NCBI RefSeq assembly: GCF_030163795.1 | Contig: NZ_JASJOF010000008.1 | Coordinates: forward strand, 1-64,000 | DNA from: Roseicyclus marinus | GTDB taxonomy: Bacteria; Pseudomonadota; Alphaproteobacteria; Rhodobacterales; Rhodobacteraceae | Length of the DNA stretch: 64,000 nt | Reading direction: 5' to 3' | Part shown: positions 16,920 through 26,141 of the stretch, piece after piece | Numbering within the stretch: position 1 is the stretch's first letter | Layout of the letters: each line of letters starts with the position of its first letter | Position numbers and translations under genes: made by a program | Notes under the pieces: model-generated | What the model was told of the DNA's origin: nothing | The model's input: only the letters and a program-made list of their open reading frames with translations | Databases searched by the model: none

Positions 16920-16994
16920 TGGTGCCCGGGGGCGGAATCGAACCACCGACACGAGGATTTTCAATCCACTGCTCTACCCCTGAGCTACCCGGGC
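16920..16994 (-). tRNA. tRNA-Phe (GAA)
   Basis: The cloverleaf is readable on the minus strand: acceptor GCCCGGG/CCCGGGC, D arm GCTC/GAGC, anticodon loop TTGAAAA with GAA, T arm GGTGG/CCGCC with TTCGATT. The CCA end is encoded. The second pair of the anticodon stem is a T-T mismatch. It lies after yacG, as in other Rhodobacterales. Confidence 0.95.
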
Positions 16995-17101
16995 ACGGGT
17001 GGCAGGGCAGTGGTGCCCCGCGGGTGAGCGGCGTTCTAGGGCTATCGCGTCGGGCTGTCCATAGGGCAAAGCGGGATTTTTTCGCGACGGGCGCGAGGCC
17101 G

Positions 17102-17284
17102 TCAATGCGGCTTCGGCTGAGGCTTGCTCAACGCTTCGGCGGCGGCCTGTGCGTCCTCGGGATCGTCGGAAGGGATCGCGTAGGAGCCCGTCAGCCAGCG
17201 CGCCAGATCGACGTCTGCGCAGCGGCGCGAACAGAAGGGGCGATAGGCGGGTGTCGTGTCCCGGTTGCAGATCGGGCAACTCAT
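17102..17284 (-). CDS. yacG: DNA gyrase inhibitor YacG, zinc-binding
   Basis: Small cytoplasmic zinc protein of 60 residues. Four cysteines (Cys3, Cys6, Cys18, Cys22 in MSCPICNRD and YRPFCSRRCADVDL) form the YacG zinc knuckle, and ARWLTGSYAIP matches the family's following segment. In E. coli YacG binds GyrB and inhibits gyrase. The start is chosen because the first cysteine pair must follow directly. It probably belonged to the infA-maf-rng run, but here it is separated from rng by an mltB gene on the other strand. Confidence 0.9.
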   Translation of the reverse strand: MSCPICNRDTTPAYRPFCSRRCADVDLARWLTGSYAIPSDDPEDAQAAAEALSKPQPKPH

Positions 17285-17423
17285 GGCGAACTCTCGGCTT
17301 TCGGCGGATCTTGAGGCAGTATGGGCCGTGCTCCGCCGCTGTGCAAGGCGCGGACCACAGAGGCTTGTGGACTTCCGTGCAGACCGGATAGCCAGAGGGC
17401 AAAGGCAAGATAGGGTGGTGGAC

Positions 17424-18683
17424 ATGCGCTGGACACGCAGGATGATGTTGGCGGGAACGGCGGCGGCGGGGGTCGCGGGCTGTGTGCCGTCGCTGGGTGG
17501 AACCGGGGGTGTCGGGGCGGGTGGACCGAGCCGCGATCCGGACCTGAGGCCGCAACCCAATGCCGATTACGATGCCTGGGTCGCAGCGTTCCGGGGACGG
17601 GCGCAGGCGCAGGGGATCACGGCGGCGACCCTGGATCGTGGGTTTCGGGGGCAGGGATTCCTGCCCGGCGTGGTCGAGCGGGACCGCAACCAGACCGAAT
17701 TCCGTCGCAGCACCGAGGATTATCTCGCGCTTGTCGCGTCGGAGGAGGATGTCGCGACGGGCCGGGCGCGGGTCGCGCCGCATCGGAGCGTTCTTTCACA
17801 AATCGAACAATCCTACGGCGTTGATGCCGATGTCATCGGTGCGATCTGGGGGCTTGAGACGCGTTTCGGCACACGGCTGGGCGATATCCCCGTGATCTCC
17901 GCCACATCGACGCTGGCCTGGGAGGGGCGGCGCGGGCGGTTTTTCGAGGCGCAACTGATCGCGGCGCTGCGCATCTTGCAAGCGGGCGACACCACGACCG
18001 ACCGGATGCTGGGATCTTGGGCCGGGGCGATGGGCCACACGCAGCTCATGCCGACCGTATTCGAGGATTATGCCGTTGATTTCACGGGCGATGGCCGTCG
18101 GGATATCTGGGGCGCCGACCCGACCGACGCGCTGGCCTCGACTGCGGAATACCTGCGGCGCGCGGGATGGCGACAGGGGGAACCTTGGGGGCTGGAGGTG
18201 CATCTGCCGACCGGGTTCGACACGGCACGCACCGGGCGCGACACCCGCCGCGCGGTCGCGGATTGGGCGGCGGCGGGCGTGCGGCCAGCGCGGGGCGGCG
18301 CCCTGCCCGACCCCGGCCCTGCCGCGATCATCGCACCCGCCAGCGCGGAGGCACCCGCCTGGATCGTCTATCACAATTTCAACATGATCCTGCGCTACAA
18401 TCCGTCGACGAATTACGGGATCGGCGTTGGCTACATGGCGGATCGGCTGGCTGGCGGCGGACCGCTGTCGCGGGGTTGGGGGCCGGATGACACCGGGCTC
18501 ACGCAGGCGGAGCGCGTTGAATTGCAAGGGCTTTTGAACCGTATCGGGTTCGACGTCGGCACGCCGGATGGGGTTGTGGGGCGGCGCACCGAAGCCGCGA
18601 TCAGCGCCTATCAGCAGTCGCAGGGCCTGCCGGTGGACGGGCGGCCGTCGCCTGGCTTGTTGCAAAGGTTGCGGCGGGGTTAA
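17424..18683 (+). CDS. MltB-type lytic murein transglycosylase lipoprotein
   Basis: Cleaves peptidoglycan glycan strands with formation of 1,6-anhydro-muramic ends. Product of 419 residues. The N-terminus MRWTRRMMLAGTAAAGVAGC has a twin arginine and a lipobox ending at Cys20, so it is probably an exported lipoprotein. The catalytic domain (about 45-330) holds the acid Glu145 in IWGLETRFGT. Family features SWAGAMGHTQLMPTVF and FNMILRYNPSTNYGIGV follow. A peptidoglycan-binding repeat (about 355-419, ending LPVDGRPSPGLLQRL) closes the protein. It is convergent with rng and divergent from yacG. The ribosome site is weak; the lipobox decides the start. Confidence 0.85.
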   Translation: MRWTRRMMLAGTAAAGVAGCVPSLGGTGGVGAGGPSRDPDLRPQPNADYDAWVAAFRGRAQAQGITAATLDRGFRGQGFLPGVVERDRNQTEFRRSTEDYLALVASEEDVATGRARVAPHRSVLSQIEQSYGVDADVIGAIWGLETRFGTRLGDIPVISATSTLAWEGRRGRFFEAQLIAALRILQAGDTTTDRMLGSWAGAMGHTQLMPTVFEDYAVDFTGDGRRDIWGADPTDALASTAEYLRRAGWRQGEPWGLEVHLPTGFDTARTGRDTRRAVADWAAAGVRPARGGALPDPGPAAIIAPASAEAPAWIVYHNFNMILRYNPSTNYGIGVGYMADRLAGGGPLSRGWGPDDTGLTQAERVELQGLLNRIGFDVGTPDGVVGRRTEAAISAYQQSQGLPVDGRPSPGLLQRLRRG

Positions 18684-18894
18684 CGCCGCGGCCCAAAAGT
18701 TGACGGATCGTTAAAAAAATATGCCGAATCTTGCCGAAGGGTTAACGGGCCAGATCCGAGACCGGGAGGCGTCGGCGGGAGGCGGAGCGAGGCCTGGCGC
18801 GCGGCCCACGTCGGGGATAGCAACCCTGCCAACGACAGCGTTTTCGCACGAAACCCGCCTTGAGCATGGTTAACCGTACACGCGACGGCGCAGC

Positions 18895-19947
18895 CTAGCC
18901 AATGTCGGCCCAGAGGGTGGACAGCGGCGGGCGGTCGCGTTTTTTCTGCAGCTCGAAACAGCCCAGCGGCGTCCATCCGGCCAGCACCACCTCGGCCCCG
19001 TCCTCACGGAAGGCGCGGCGCAGCGCATCTTCGATCACGCGGCGGTCTTTCTTGGGCATGGGCGCGAGGTCGAGCGTCACCTGCCCGCCCAGACCCTTGA
19101 TCCGAAGAAGGCGGGGCAAGTGACGCGTGAGCGCCAGATTGGCCTTGAGCCCAGCGGCCAGCGAGGTGTCGCCGCCCGTGTTCACATCGACCGCGACCAG
19201 CGCACGGGTCGGTTCGACGAAGGCCGTGGCCCCGCCCGGAAGATCGACGCGGGGCGACAAGGCGGCCTCGACCGCTTCGGCCACGCCGTGGGTTTCGAAA
19301 CAACCGGGGCTGTCTATGACCTCGTCCGGGTCGGGATCGGACCAATCGCGCCACGCCAGAAGATGGGCATCGGGCGCATCGACCAGACATTCGGCCGGAC
19401 CATCGGTATCGGCCATGACGGCGGCGGCCAGATCGCGCATGGCGATGATGTCTTCCTCGAGCGCCTCGGGGTCCACCGCCTCGGCCGCGCTGCGCAGGAT
19501 CAATCCGTGACCTTCGGGCGCGCCCTCCATCGCGGCATGGGCGATTTCAAGGAGCCGGTCGCGTTCGGCATCGTCGCGGATGCGGCGCGAGATGTTGAGA
19601 CCCGGGGCGTCGGGGGTGACGATGGCGTAGCGGCTTTTGAACAGGATGCGGGTCGTGACCGGCGCGGCTTTGCCCGGCTCGGCTGGGCCAGAGACCTGCA
19701 CCAGCAACCGGTCGCCGGGGGAAATGCCGCCTGCCTGTTTCAAGAAACCCTTGGCCGCGCCCATGCTGACGGTGACACCGCCCTGCCCTTTCATCGGACG
19801 GTCGGCCACGGCGCGGAAGATCGCGCCGGGCATCGGGCCCACGTTTTCAGGCGGATCGACAAGGATATCGGCCAGTTGGCCATCGACCATCAGGGCGGCG
19901 GCGGCGCGGTCGCCCAGGTGATCGAGCAGGACGACGCGACCCTTCAT
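18895..19947 (-). CDS. rng: Ribonuclease E/G family protein, short form
   Basis: Endoribonuclease of 350 residues, much shorter than E. coli RNase G (about 490). It keeps an S1-like N-terminal part (about 1-95) and the catalytic DNase-like region with Asp254 in [11 protein letters not shown] and Asp293 in VTLDLAPM, the expected magnesium ligands. It lacks the C-terminal zinc-link Cys pair (CxxC) of RNase E/G, so its oligomeric state may differ. The start at 19947 overlaps the maf stop as ATGA. It ends a run infA, maf, rng. Confidence 0.8.
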   Translation of the reverse strand: MKGRVVLLDHLGDRAAAALMVDGQLADILVDPPENVGPMPGAIFRAVADRPMKGQGGVTVSMGAAKGFLKQAGGISPGDRLLVQVSGPAEPGKAAPVTTRILFKSRYAIVTPDAPGLNISRRIRDDAERDRLLEIAHAAMEGAPEGHGLILRSAAEAVDPEALEEDIIAMRDLAAAVMADTDGPAECLVDAPDAHLLAWRDWSDPDPDEVIDSPGCFETHGVAEAVEAALSPRVDLPGGATAFVEPTRALVAVDVNTGGDTSLAAGLKANLALTRHLPRLLRIKGLGGQVTLDLAPMPKKDRRVIEDALRRAFREDGAEVVLAGWTPLGCFELQKKRDRPPLSTLWADIG

Positions 19948-20543
19948 GGCTGTCTCCAGAGGTTCAGGCCCAGTGCCTGCAAAAGCTGCGCGGTTTCCAT
20001 CAGCGGAAGGCCCACGATGGCGCTGTGGCTGCCGGAGATCCAAGGGATGAAGGCCCCTGCCGGTCCCTGGATCGAATAGCCGCCCGCCTTGCCGCGCCAA
20101 TCGCCGGTGGCGATGTATCCGTCGCGTTCAATGGGCGAGAGGCGTTTCATCTTGACCTGCGATTCCACCAGCTTTTCGAGGATACGGTCGCCGCGCCGGA
20201 CGGCGAGCGCCGTGAAGACACGATGCCTGCGGCCCGCGAGCATGTCGAGAAAGCTGCGCGCCTCGGCTTCGTCGGCGGGTTTGCCGAGGATGCGGCGGCC
20301 AAGCGCCACCGTGGTATCGGCCGACAGGACGATATCATCGGGACCGGCGGGGATGGCGGCCAGTTTCTCGCGCGCGATGCGGGCGCAATAGGGGCCGGGC
20401 AATTCGGCGCGCGCCGGTGTTTCGTCGATGTCGGGGGGCAGGATCGCGTCGGGCACGACCCCGAGAACCGCCAGCAATTCCTTGCGGCGGGGGCTGCCCG
20501 ATCCGAGGATCAGGCGGGGCCTTGAGGGCACAGGTTGTGTCAT
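19944..20543 (-). CDS. maf: Maf-type nucleoside triphosphate pyrophosphatase
   Basis: House-cleaning pyrophosphatase that hydrolyses dTTP/UTP or modified nucleotides. Length 199 residues. The family opening [18 protein letters not shown] (residues 11-28), the [11 protein letters not shown] strand with its catalytic Asp, the ILGKP motif and [15 protein letters not shown] are all intact. It is coupled to rng by ATGA and lies 85 bp after infA. Confidence 0.92.
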   Translation of the reverse strand: MTQPVPSRPRLILGSGSPRRKELLAVLGVVPDAILPPDIDETPARAELPGPYCARIAREKLAAIPAGPDDIVLSADTTVALGRRILGKPADEAEARSFLDMLAGRRHRVFTALAVRRGDRILEKLVESQVKMKRLSPIERDGYIATGDWRGKAGGYSIQGPAGAFIPWISGSHSAIVGLPLMETAQLLQALGLNLWRQP

Positions 20544-20628
20544 GTCAGCGCCCCGTCCAACCGGGTGCCGGGCCGCGCGCCGCCTTTGGCGCCGCGCCTA
20601 CCCGCACTGCGCGATCCAGAGGCTCGCG

Positions 20629-20847
20629 CTATTTGAACCGGTAATTGATGCGGCCCTTGGTCAGGTCGTAGGGCGTCATTTCAACCTGAACGCGGTCGCC
20701 GGCCAGAACGCGGATGCGGTTCTTGCGCATCTTTCCTGCCGTATGCGCGATGATCTCATGGCCGTTTTCAAGCTCGACCCGGAATGTCGCATTGGGCAGG
20801 AGTTCCTTCACGACACCAGGAAATTCGAGCATTTCTTCCTTGGCCAT
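20629..20847 (-). CDS. infA: Translation initiation factor IF-1
   Basis: Complete 72-residue S1/OB-fold factor beginning [19 protein letters not shown] and ending GRINYRF plus Lys. It binds the ribosomal A site during initiation. The ATG at 20847 is chosen over an in-frame GTG six bases upstream because AAGGAG is then at the proper distance and the length equals that of other alphaproteobacterial IF-1 proteins. Confidence 0.97.
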   Translation of the reverse strand: MAKEEMLEFPGVVKELLPNATFRVELENGHEIIAHTAGKMRKNRIRVLAGDRVQVEMTPYDLTKGRINYRFK

Positions 20848-20920
20848 GGTCACTCCTTGATTGGCGCGCCGCCAAGGGGCAGCGCAGGTTGCGGCTAAAT
20901 GCGCCCCTTATGGCAGATTT

Positions 20921-21814
20921 TCAAGGCAAATCTGAGCCGTCCGGCGGAAGGGCCGCGCGGATGGCGCTTTCGGGCCAATGGGCGTGGTTGAAGACCGCCC
21001 CTTGGGCCCGCACGCGGGCGATGGCGCCCATGTCGATATCGGCCATCACCCAGCCCGGTTCGTTCAGCACGCCCATGGCCAGAATGCCATCGGCGGGAAA
21101 GCCCAGATCGGGCGGGCCGAAGATGCCCGCAGCGCCGATGTTTTCATCCACGGCGGGCGACCAGCGGGCATCGCCCACCGTACAGGATTGGACCACGACG
21201 CATTGATTTTCCAAGGCGCGGGCCATGGCCCCGATGCGGACGCGGTGGTAGCCGTGTTCAGTGTCGGTGCAGGAAGGAACCAGCAGGATTTCCGCCCCCT
21301 GTTCGACAAGCGCGCGGCCAAGAAGCGGGAATTCGGCGTCATAGCAGATCAAGATGCCGATCCGCCCGAGGGCCGTGTCGATCACCGCGAGCGGATCGCC
21401 GGGGACGACATTCCACGTCTCGCGCTCGAAACGGGTCATGACCTGTTTGTCCTGATAGTCGAGGAAGGGGTTTTCCGCATCGGGGCCAAGGAGCCACGCG
21501 CGGTTGACGGGGCGTGTACGCCCCTCGTCAAAGACCGGACCCGACGGGCAGAGGATGTGAACGCCGTAGCCTTGCGCCAGATCGGCCATCAGGTGATCGG
21601 CCTTTTCGGCGAGGCTTGCCGCGGCGTGGAGCGAAGCCTCCAGATTCTGGGCGGCGCCTTGCAGCGCGGCCAGTTCCATGCGGGCATATTCGGGAAAGAC
21701 CAGCAGATCGGCGCCCGCGTGGGCCGCCTCGCGCACCCAGGCGATCTGTTTCTCGGCATAGGCGGCCCAACTGTCGGGCGCGTCGAGCGGATAGGCGGCG
21801 GTGGCGATCTTCAT
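20921..21814 (-). CDS. Carbon-nitrogen hydrolase (nitrilase superfamily)
   Basis: Amidase-type enzyme of 297 residues with the complete Glu-Lys-Cys triad: Glu42 in FPEYARME, Lys123 in QDKQVMTRFERE, Cys157 in LICYDAEFP. It resembles the plant/bacterial NIT-like or omega-amidase branch, but the substrate cannot be named. It is cytoplasmic, with no signal peptide. The start overlaps the upstream acetyltransferase stop as ATGA. It is the last gene of a coupled set with an acetyltransferase and a SnoaL-like protein. Confidence 0.8.
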   Translation of the reverse strand: MKIATAAYPLDAPDSWAAYAEKQIAWVREAAHAGADLLVFPEYARMELAALQGAAQNLEASLHAAASLAEKADHLMADLAQGYGVHILCPSGPVFDEGRTRPVNRAWLLGPDAENPFLDYQDKQVMTRFERETWNVVPGDPLAVIDTALGRIGILICYDAEFPLLGRALVEQGAEILLVPSCTDTEHGYHRVRIGAMARALENQCVVVQSCTVGDARWSPAVDENIGAAGIFGPPDLGFPADGILAMGVLNEPGWVMADIDMGAIARVRAQGAVFNHAHWPESAIRAALPPDGSDLP

Positions 21815-22395
21815 AGGCGCTTGATCCAGACCTGAAGGGGTTTGGGGGATTCGGCCGCCTCGCCGAGGGCGCGCCACGAGATGGTGGTCGTGACGCCCGG
21901 AAGGGGCGCGTAGCCGAAGTGCCGCCAGACCGGATCGAGGGGCTGGGCGTCTTTCGGGCGAAGGGGGTGATCCTTGGGGCGGATCACAGCGCAAAAGATT
22001 GAAAAAGTGGCATCGAGGCTGCGGGCATGCGCCTCGCGCAGGTCGAAGAAACCGCGATAGGCCCCCTGCCCCCTGTGGCTGGAAAGCAGAACGGATTCAG
22101 CGCAGTAGTAGACGTTCTTCGCGTTGGTTGGCAGCATATCCGCCAGATCGGCCGCGACCTCGGAATGATCGGATAACGGCAAGCCGGTCGAGCCGCCCAC
22201 CAGCCTGTCCCCGTCGAAGGCGGCGACAAGGATGCTGTCGGAACGGGCGTAATCGGCGAGGTAGCGGCGTTCGTAGTCGAGATCGCCATCGTAGAGATAG
22301 GGCCAGTCGCGGAAGACCGCGATGCGCAGATGGGCGAAGGGTTCCACCATCGGCGCGATCTCGGCACCGCGGAAGGCGCGGAGCGTCAGGCTCAT
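21811..22395 (-). CDS. GNAT-type acetyltransferase
   Basis: Product of 194 residues from MSLTLRAF. The GNAT acetyl-CoA site is seen as SVLLSSHRGQGAYRGFFDLR (Arg/Gln-x-x-Gly-x-Gly/Ala pattern), followed by a WRHFGYAPLPG beta-bulge typical of the C-terminal part. The acceptor is unknown. It is coupled by ATGA to the SnoaL-like gene before it and the nitrilase after it, suggesting that the three act on one small metabolite. Confidence 0.7.
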   Translation of the reverse strand: MSLTLRAFRGAEIAPMVEPFAHLRIAVFRDWPYLYDGDLDYERRYLADYARSDSILVAAFDGDRLVGGSTGLPLSDHSEVAADLADMLPTNAKNVYYCAESVLLSSHRGQGAYRGFFDLREAHARSLDATFSIFCAVIRPKDHPLRPKDAQPLDPVWRHFGYAPLPGVTTTISWRALGEAAESPKPLQVWIKRL

Positions 22396-22796
22396 GCCGA
22401 GACCTGCGCCATCCAATCGGCGAGGTTGTAATAGGTCACGATGCGCGCGATCTGCCCGTCGCGGATCGTGAAGAAGCCCCCGGCGGGCAGGGTATAGGTC
22501 TGGCCATGGGCGGGCGGCAGGCCCTTGTCGGTCGCGAGATAGGTGCCGTGGACGGTGAACTCGGCGGCGGCGCGGGTGCCGTCGGGGGTTGCCATGATCA
22601 CCATGTCGTCGAGCCGTTCGGCATAGCAGCGCGCCATGTGATCGCAGAAGGCGCGGAAGGCGATCGTGCCGCGCCGCACCTGCCCCTCGTTCACATGATG
22701 GGCCACGTCGGGCGAGAGGCAGGCGATCATGCCGTCGATGTCGCCTGCGTTGAAGGCGGCGTAGTAGCGGGTCACGAGGGCTATGGCGTCATCCAT
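22392..22796 (-). CDS. SnoaL/NTF2-like fold protein
   Basis: Product of 134 residues beginning MDDAIALVTRYYAAFNAGDI, the signature first helix of SnoaL-like polyketide-cyclase-type folds. FTVHGTYLATD and GGFFTIRDGQIARIVTYYNL give the curved beta sheet. Members are enzymes or ligand-binding proteins with many roles; no catalytic set can be assigned. It overlaps the preceding phosphatase gene by 8 bp. Confidence 0.75.
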   Translation of the reverse strand: MDDAIALVTRYYAAFNAGDIDGMIACLSPDVAHHVNEGQVRRGTIAFRAFCDHMARCYAERLDDMVIMATPDGTRAAAEFTVHGTYLATDKGLPPAHGQTYTLPAGGFFTIRDGQIARIVTYYNLADWMAQVSA

Positions 22797-23259
22797 CGTC
22801 TTGTCCTTCGGTCGGCGGCCCGAAGCGGGCAATCATGCGTTCGATGATCTGGTCGCGGGCTTGGCGGTAGCTGTCCAGTTTCGCCTCGCGCGTTTCGCCG
22901 AGGCCCGTGGGGTCGAGGATCGGCCAGTATTCCACGTCGAGATGGAATTGGCCGGTCAGTTCCAGCGCGCGGCGCTGGCTGGCGGGCGAGAGTGCGACGA
23001 TCAGGTCGAACCCCGAGATGTCGTCGCCCCATTGGTGCATGTCGTCGAAACTGCGCACGCGGTGGCGCTGCAGTTCCACGCCGAGTTCCTTGGACACGGC
23101 AACGGCGAACCCGTCGATCTCGAGGTCGTTCTTCACCCCTGCCGATTGCACATAGGCGCGGTGACCATAGAATTTCTTCATCAGGCCTTCGGCCATGGGG
23201 GAGCGTGTCGCGTTGTGATCGCAACAAAAGAGCACCGAGGAGGGGAAATCGCCGCTCAC
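22789..23259 (-). CDS. Low-molecular-weight phosphotyrosine phosphatase family protein
   Basis: Product of 156 residues. The catalytic P-loop is CDHNATRSPMAEG, with Cys13 and Arg19 in the Cys-x5-Arg spacing. The typical third-position Gly and the second Cys are replaced by His and Thr, so it may be closer to arsenate-reductase-like members. A conserved acid-bearing loop is suggested by LDPTGLGETRE. It follows the UPF0262 gene by 13 bp. This hisD, UPF0262, phosphatase order recurs in Rhodobacterales, and the role there is not established. Confidence 0.8.
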   Translation of the reverse strand: MSGDFPSSVLFCCDHNATRSPMAEGLMKKFYGHRAYVQSAGVKNDLEIDGFAVAVSKELGVELQRHRVRSFDDMHQWGDDISGFDLIVALSPASQRRALELTGQFHLDVEYWPILDPTGLGETREAKLDSYRQARDQIIERMIARFGPPTEGQDDG

Positions 23260-23272
23260 GCCAGTCCCATTC

Positions 23273-23755
23273 TCATGCGCCGAAATGCAGGACGCAGATC
23301 AGCGTGAAGAGGCGGCGGGCGGTGTCTGTATCGACATCGGCCTTGCCCTCGAGCCGTTCCTGAAGGATGCGCGCGCCCTCGTTGTGGATGCCGCGCCGGG
23401 CCATGTCGATCGCTTCGATCTGGCTGGGGGGCAGGGCTTTGACCGCCTTGTAGTAGCTTTCGCAGATCTGCCAGTAATCCTTGACCACCTGCCGGAAGGG
23501 CGAGAGCGAAAGGTGGAATTCGGCGGCATCCTCAGCGTCTTCGGTGTTCACGTCGAACACCAGCCGCTTTTCCCGGATCGAGAGGGTGACATGATAGGGG
23601 CCGGGCGGCACGGTCCGGTCGTCACGGGCGGGAAGCGCGAAGGAATTTTCCTCGAGCAGATCGAAGATGGCGACGCGGCGTTCCTGTTCGATTTCGGGTG
23701 TCGGGGCGGGCATCCCCTCCATGTCGATCTCGATATGGCTGATGTGCATAGTCAT
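23273..23755 (-). CDS. UPF0262 family protein
   Basis: Member of an alphaproteobacterial family of unknown function, 160 residues (158 if the second ATG at 23749 is used). Conserved blocks are PTPEIEQERRVAIFDLLEEN, FHLSLSPFRQVVKDYWQICE, IEAIDMARRGIHNEGARIL and the end RRLFTLICVLHFGA. It is acidic and cytoplasmic, and mainly helical in the second half. The start overlaps hisD as ATGA. Confidence 0.88.
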   Translation of the reverse strand: MTMHISHIEIDMEGMPAPTPEIEQERRVAIFDLLEENSFALPARDDRTVPPGPYHVTLSIREKRLVFDVNTEDAEDAAEFHLSLSPFRQVVKDYWQICESYYKAVKALPPSQIEAIDMARRGIHNEGARILQERLEGKADVDTDTARRLFTLICVLHFGA

Positions 23756-25074
23756 GCCCCCGTATCTCCGCCCGGCCGATTGAGCCGCGCCAGACGCACA
23801 CCGACCGACAGGCCATGCGCCTGCAGGCTTTCGGAGGCGGCGAGCGTTTCGGCGGCCGGGCCGATGGCCTTGAGCGCCTCGGGCGTCATTCGGGCAAGGG
23901 TCGTGCGTTTCATGAAGTCGAGCACCGACAGCCCACTGGAAAACCGGGCCGAGCGCGCCGTGGGCAAAACGTGGTTCGGCCCCCCGATGTAATCGCCGAT
24001 CGCCTCGGGCGTCCACTGTCCAAGAAAGATCGCACCGGCATGGGTGATCGATTGCGACAGGGCCACGGGGTCTGCGACGCAAAGCTCCAGATGTTCGGGC
24101 GCGATGCGATCCGACAGCGCCGCAGCCTCGGACAGGTCTCGCACGGTGACGATGGCCCCGTAATCGCGCCAGCTGGCCCCCGCGATGGCGCGGCGTTCCA
24201 GCGTTTCGAGGCGTTTGTCGACTGCGGCCGCCACGGCCTGCCCGAAAGCGGCATCGGTGGTGATCAGGATCGATTGCGCGCTTTCGTCATGTTCGGCCTG
24301 GCTCAGAAGGTCGAGCGCGATCCAGTCGGGATCATTGTCGGCATCCGCGATGACGAGGATTTCGGAAGGGCCCGCGATCATGTCGATGCCGACCTTGCCG
24401 AAAACACGGCGCTTGGCGGCGGCGACATAGGCATTGCCGGGGCCGGTGATCTTGTCGACGGGGGTGATGGTGGCCGTCCCATAGGCCATGGCGGCCACGG
24501 CCTGCGCGCCGCCGATGCGGTAGATCGTGTCGATGCCCGAGAGATGTGCCGCCAGAAGGACCAGCGGATTGGCCACGCCATCCGGGGTGGGCGCGCACAT
24601 CACCAGCCGCTTGACGCCTGCCACCTGTGCCGGGATCGCGTTCATCAAAACGCTGGAGGGATAGGAGGCAAGGCCACCGGGAACATAGAGGCCCGCGGCC
24701 TCGACCGCCGTCCAGCGCCAGCCGAGCGTGGCGCCCGCCGCATCCGTCCATTCGGCATCCTCGGGGCGCTGGCGTTCGTGATAGGCGCGGATGCGCGCGG
24801 CAGCCAGTTCCAGAGCGGCGCGTTCGGCCGCGGGCACGGTGGCGATGGCAGCGGCGATCTCGTCCTGGCTGAAGGCGAGCGTTTCGGGGGTGAGCGACAG
24901 GCGGTCGAAGCGTGCGGTGAGGTCGATCACCGCGGCATCGCCGCGCGCGCGCACATCGGCGATGATGTCGGCCACGACCGCGTCGGTTTCGGGGGCATCC
25001 TCGCGTTTCATGTCCAGAAGCGCCCGGAAGCGGGGGTCGAAATCAGCGTCGGTGGTGGAGAGGAACTGGGGCAT
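23752..25074 (-). CDS. hisD: Histidinol dehydrogenase
   Basis: Catalyses the last two oxidations of histidine synthesis, histidinol to histidine, with NAD and zinc. Length 440 residues, as usual. Conserved segments are VPGGLASYPSSVLMNAIPA, GGAQAVAAMAYGT, KITGPGNAYVAAAKR, DMIAGPSEILVIAD, the catalytic APEHLELC (Glu-His) and the C-terminal GGPNHVLPT. No other his genes are near, a common arrangement in this order. It is coupled to the UPF0262 gene. Confidence 0.96.
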   Translation of the reverse strand: MPQFLSTTDADFDPRFRALLDMKREDAPETDAVVADIIADVRARGDAAVIDLTARFDRLSLTPETLAFSQDEIAAAIATVPAAERAALELAAARIRAYHERQRPEDAEWTDAAGATLGWRWTAVEAAGLYVPGGLASYPSSVLMNAIPAQVAGVKRLVMCAPTPDGVANPLVLLAAHLSGIDTIYRIGGAQAVAAMAYGTATITPVDKITGPGNAYVAAAKRRVFGKVGIDMIAGPSEILVIADADNDPDWIALDLLSQAEHDESAQSILITTDAAFGQAVAAAVDKRLETLERRAIAGASWRDYGAIVTVRDLSEAAALSDRIAPEHLELCVADPVALSQSITHAGAIFLGQWTPEAIGDYIGGPNHVLPTARSARFSSGLSVLDFMKRTTLARMTPEALKAIGPAAETLAASESLQAHGLSVGVRLARLNRPGGDTGA

Positions 25075-25173
25075 CGGGTCTGTCGCCTCTGTCGGGCCGG
25101 ATCAACTGCGGTCGGGGGCAGATAGCGCGGGGAGGCCCGGGCCTCAAGCGCGCAAGGTGCCTCAGCCCGAGCC

Positions 25174-25680
25174 TCAGGCGGGCGTGGACCGGTCAAGCGG
25201 GCGGACCATCACGAGCGTATCGCTGAAGCCCACACCGTCGCGCATGGCGCGCGGCATCCGGCCCACGGTCACGAAGCCGGTGCGTTGGTAGAGCGCGATG
25301 GCGGGGGCATTCCCGTCGGCCACGTCGAGTTCGAGTTGGAGAATGCCCTGCGCGGCGGCGGCATCAGCCAGCGCGTCGATCAGGCGGGCACCATGGCCCC
25401 TGCCCCGCACATCGGAGCGGAGATAGACGGCGATGACCTCGGCCCTGTGCGCGGCGCGGGCGGTGGCGTCGCGGTGAAAGGTGGCGGTGCCGACAAGGCG
25501 GGCGCCGTCGAAAAGGCCTAGGGTGTGGATTTTGGCCAGCCAATCGCGGATCTCGCGTTCGGGTTTGGCGGCCCATTCGGCCTGGGTTGAGCCGAAGGCG
25601 CGGGGCGCGGCGCGCAGCATGTCGAGACGGATTTCGCGGAACCGCGCCCAATCGGACGGGTCGAGCCGGCGAATGGTCAT
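25174..25680 (-). CDS. GNAT-family N-acetyltransferase
   Basis: Product of 168 residues. The acetyl-CoA pocket is VIAVYLRSDVRGRGHGARLI (Arg-Gly-x-Gly-x-Gly variant), with LELDVADGNAPAIALYQRTG behind it, the classic GNAT ending in which a Tyr acts as acid. The substrate is unknown; the family includes ribosomal-protein and amine acetyltransferases. The start overlaps the DUF2948 stop as ATGA. Confidence 0.82.
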   Translation of the reverse strand: MTIRRLDPSDWARFREIRLDMLRAAPRAFGSTQAEWAAKPEREIRDWLAKIHTLGLFDGARLVGTATFHRDATARAAHRAEVIAVYLRSDVRGRGHGARLIDALADAAAAQGILQLELDVADGNAPAIALYQRTGFVTVGRMPRAMRDGVGFSDTLVMVRPLDRSTPA

Positions 25681-26141
25681 TCCGGGTGGCGCGGGGTCTG
25701 GCCCGAGGGGGCGACATAGGGGCGGGTCACGTCCTTGAGCGTCACCTCGATGGTTTCGACATCAAGGGCGATGGCCCCGTCACCCGCGAGCACCAGCGTG
25801 ATGCGGCCCGTCCCATCCTCGCCCGGTGTCCAGTCGAGCGCGAGGAGCGACAGGACGAGGTCGGGATCGGCTCGGTCGATCCCTTGGGTCGCAACGGCAA
25901 GCACATCCTCGACGGCCAGCACCGCCTGCACCCGTTCGGGGGGGCGGGCGGCGGTATCTTCCCAGCGGAACCGGTTGAGGAGGAGCGCGAAACGGCGGCG
26001 GCGGCGATCCCATGTCATTTCGGCGGCGGGCAAGATCGCATCCTGCACCAAGGCCGAGATCACGCGCAGATCCTCGGCATCGAGCGCGCGGAGCGCGACG
26101 GGGCCGTCGCCTGCATCCTCGAAACGGGCGTCTTCAACCAT
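25677..26141 (-). CDS. DUF2948 family protein
   Basis: Conserved alphaproteobacterial protein of unknown function, 154 residues. Recognised by [20 protein letters not shown] near the start and [20 protein letters not shown], a basic-aromatic strand pair characteristic of the family. It starts within the last 8 bp of murA, so its translation depends on murA. This neighbour relation is conserved in Rhodobacterales, but no function is known. Confidence 0.85.
   Translation of the reverse strand: MVEDARFEDAGDGPVALRALDAEDLRVISALVQDAILPAAEMTWDRRRRRFALLLNRFRWEDTAARPPERVQAVLAVEDVLAVATQGIDRADPDLVLSLLALDWTPGEDGTGRITLVLAGDGAIALDVETIEVTLKDVTRPYVAPSGQTPRHPE

Noticed and set aside
20848-20853. GTG upstream of infA as the true start (74 residues)
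   Set aside because: AAGGAG would be too close to it; the ATG at 20847 gives the standard 72-residue IF-1.
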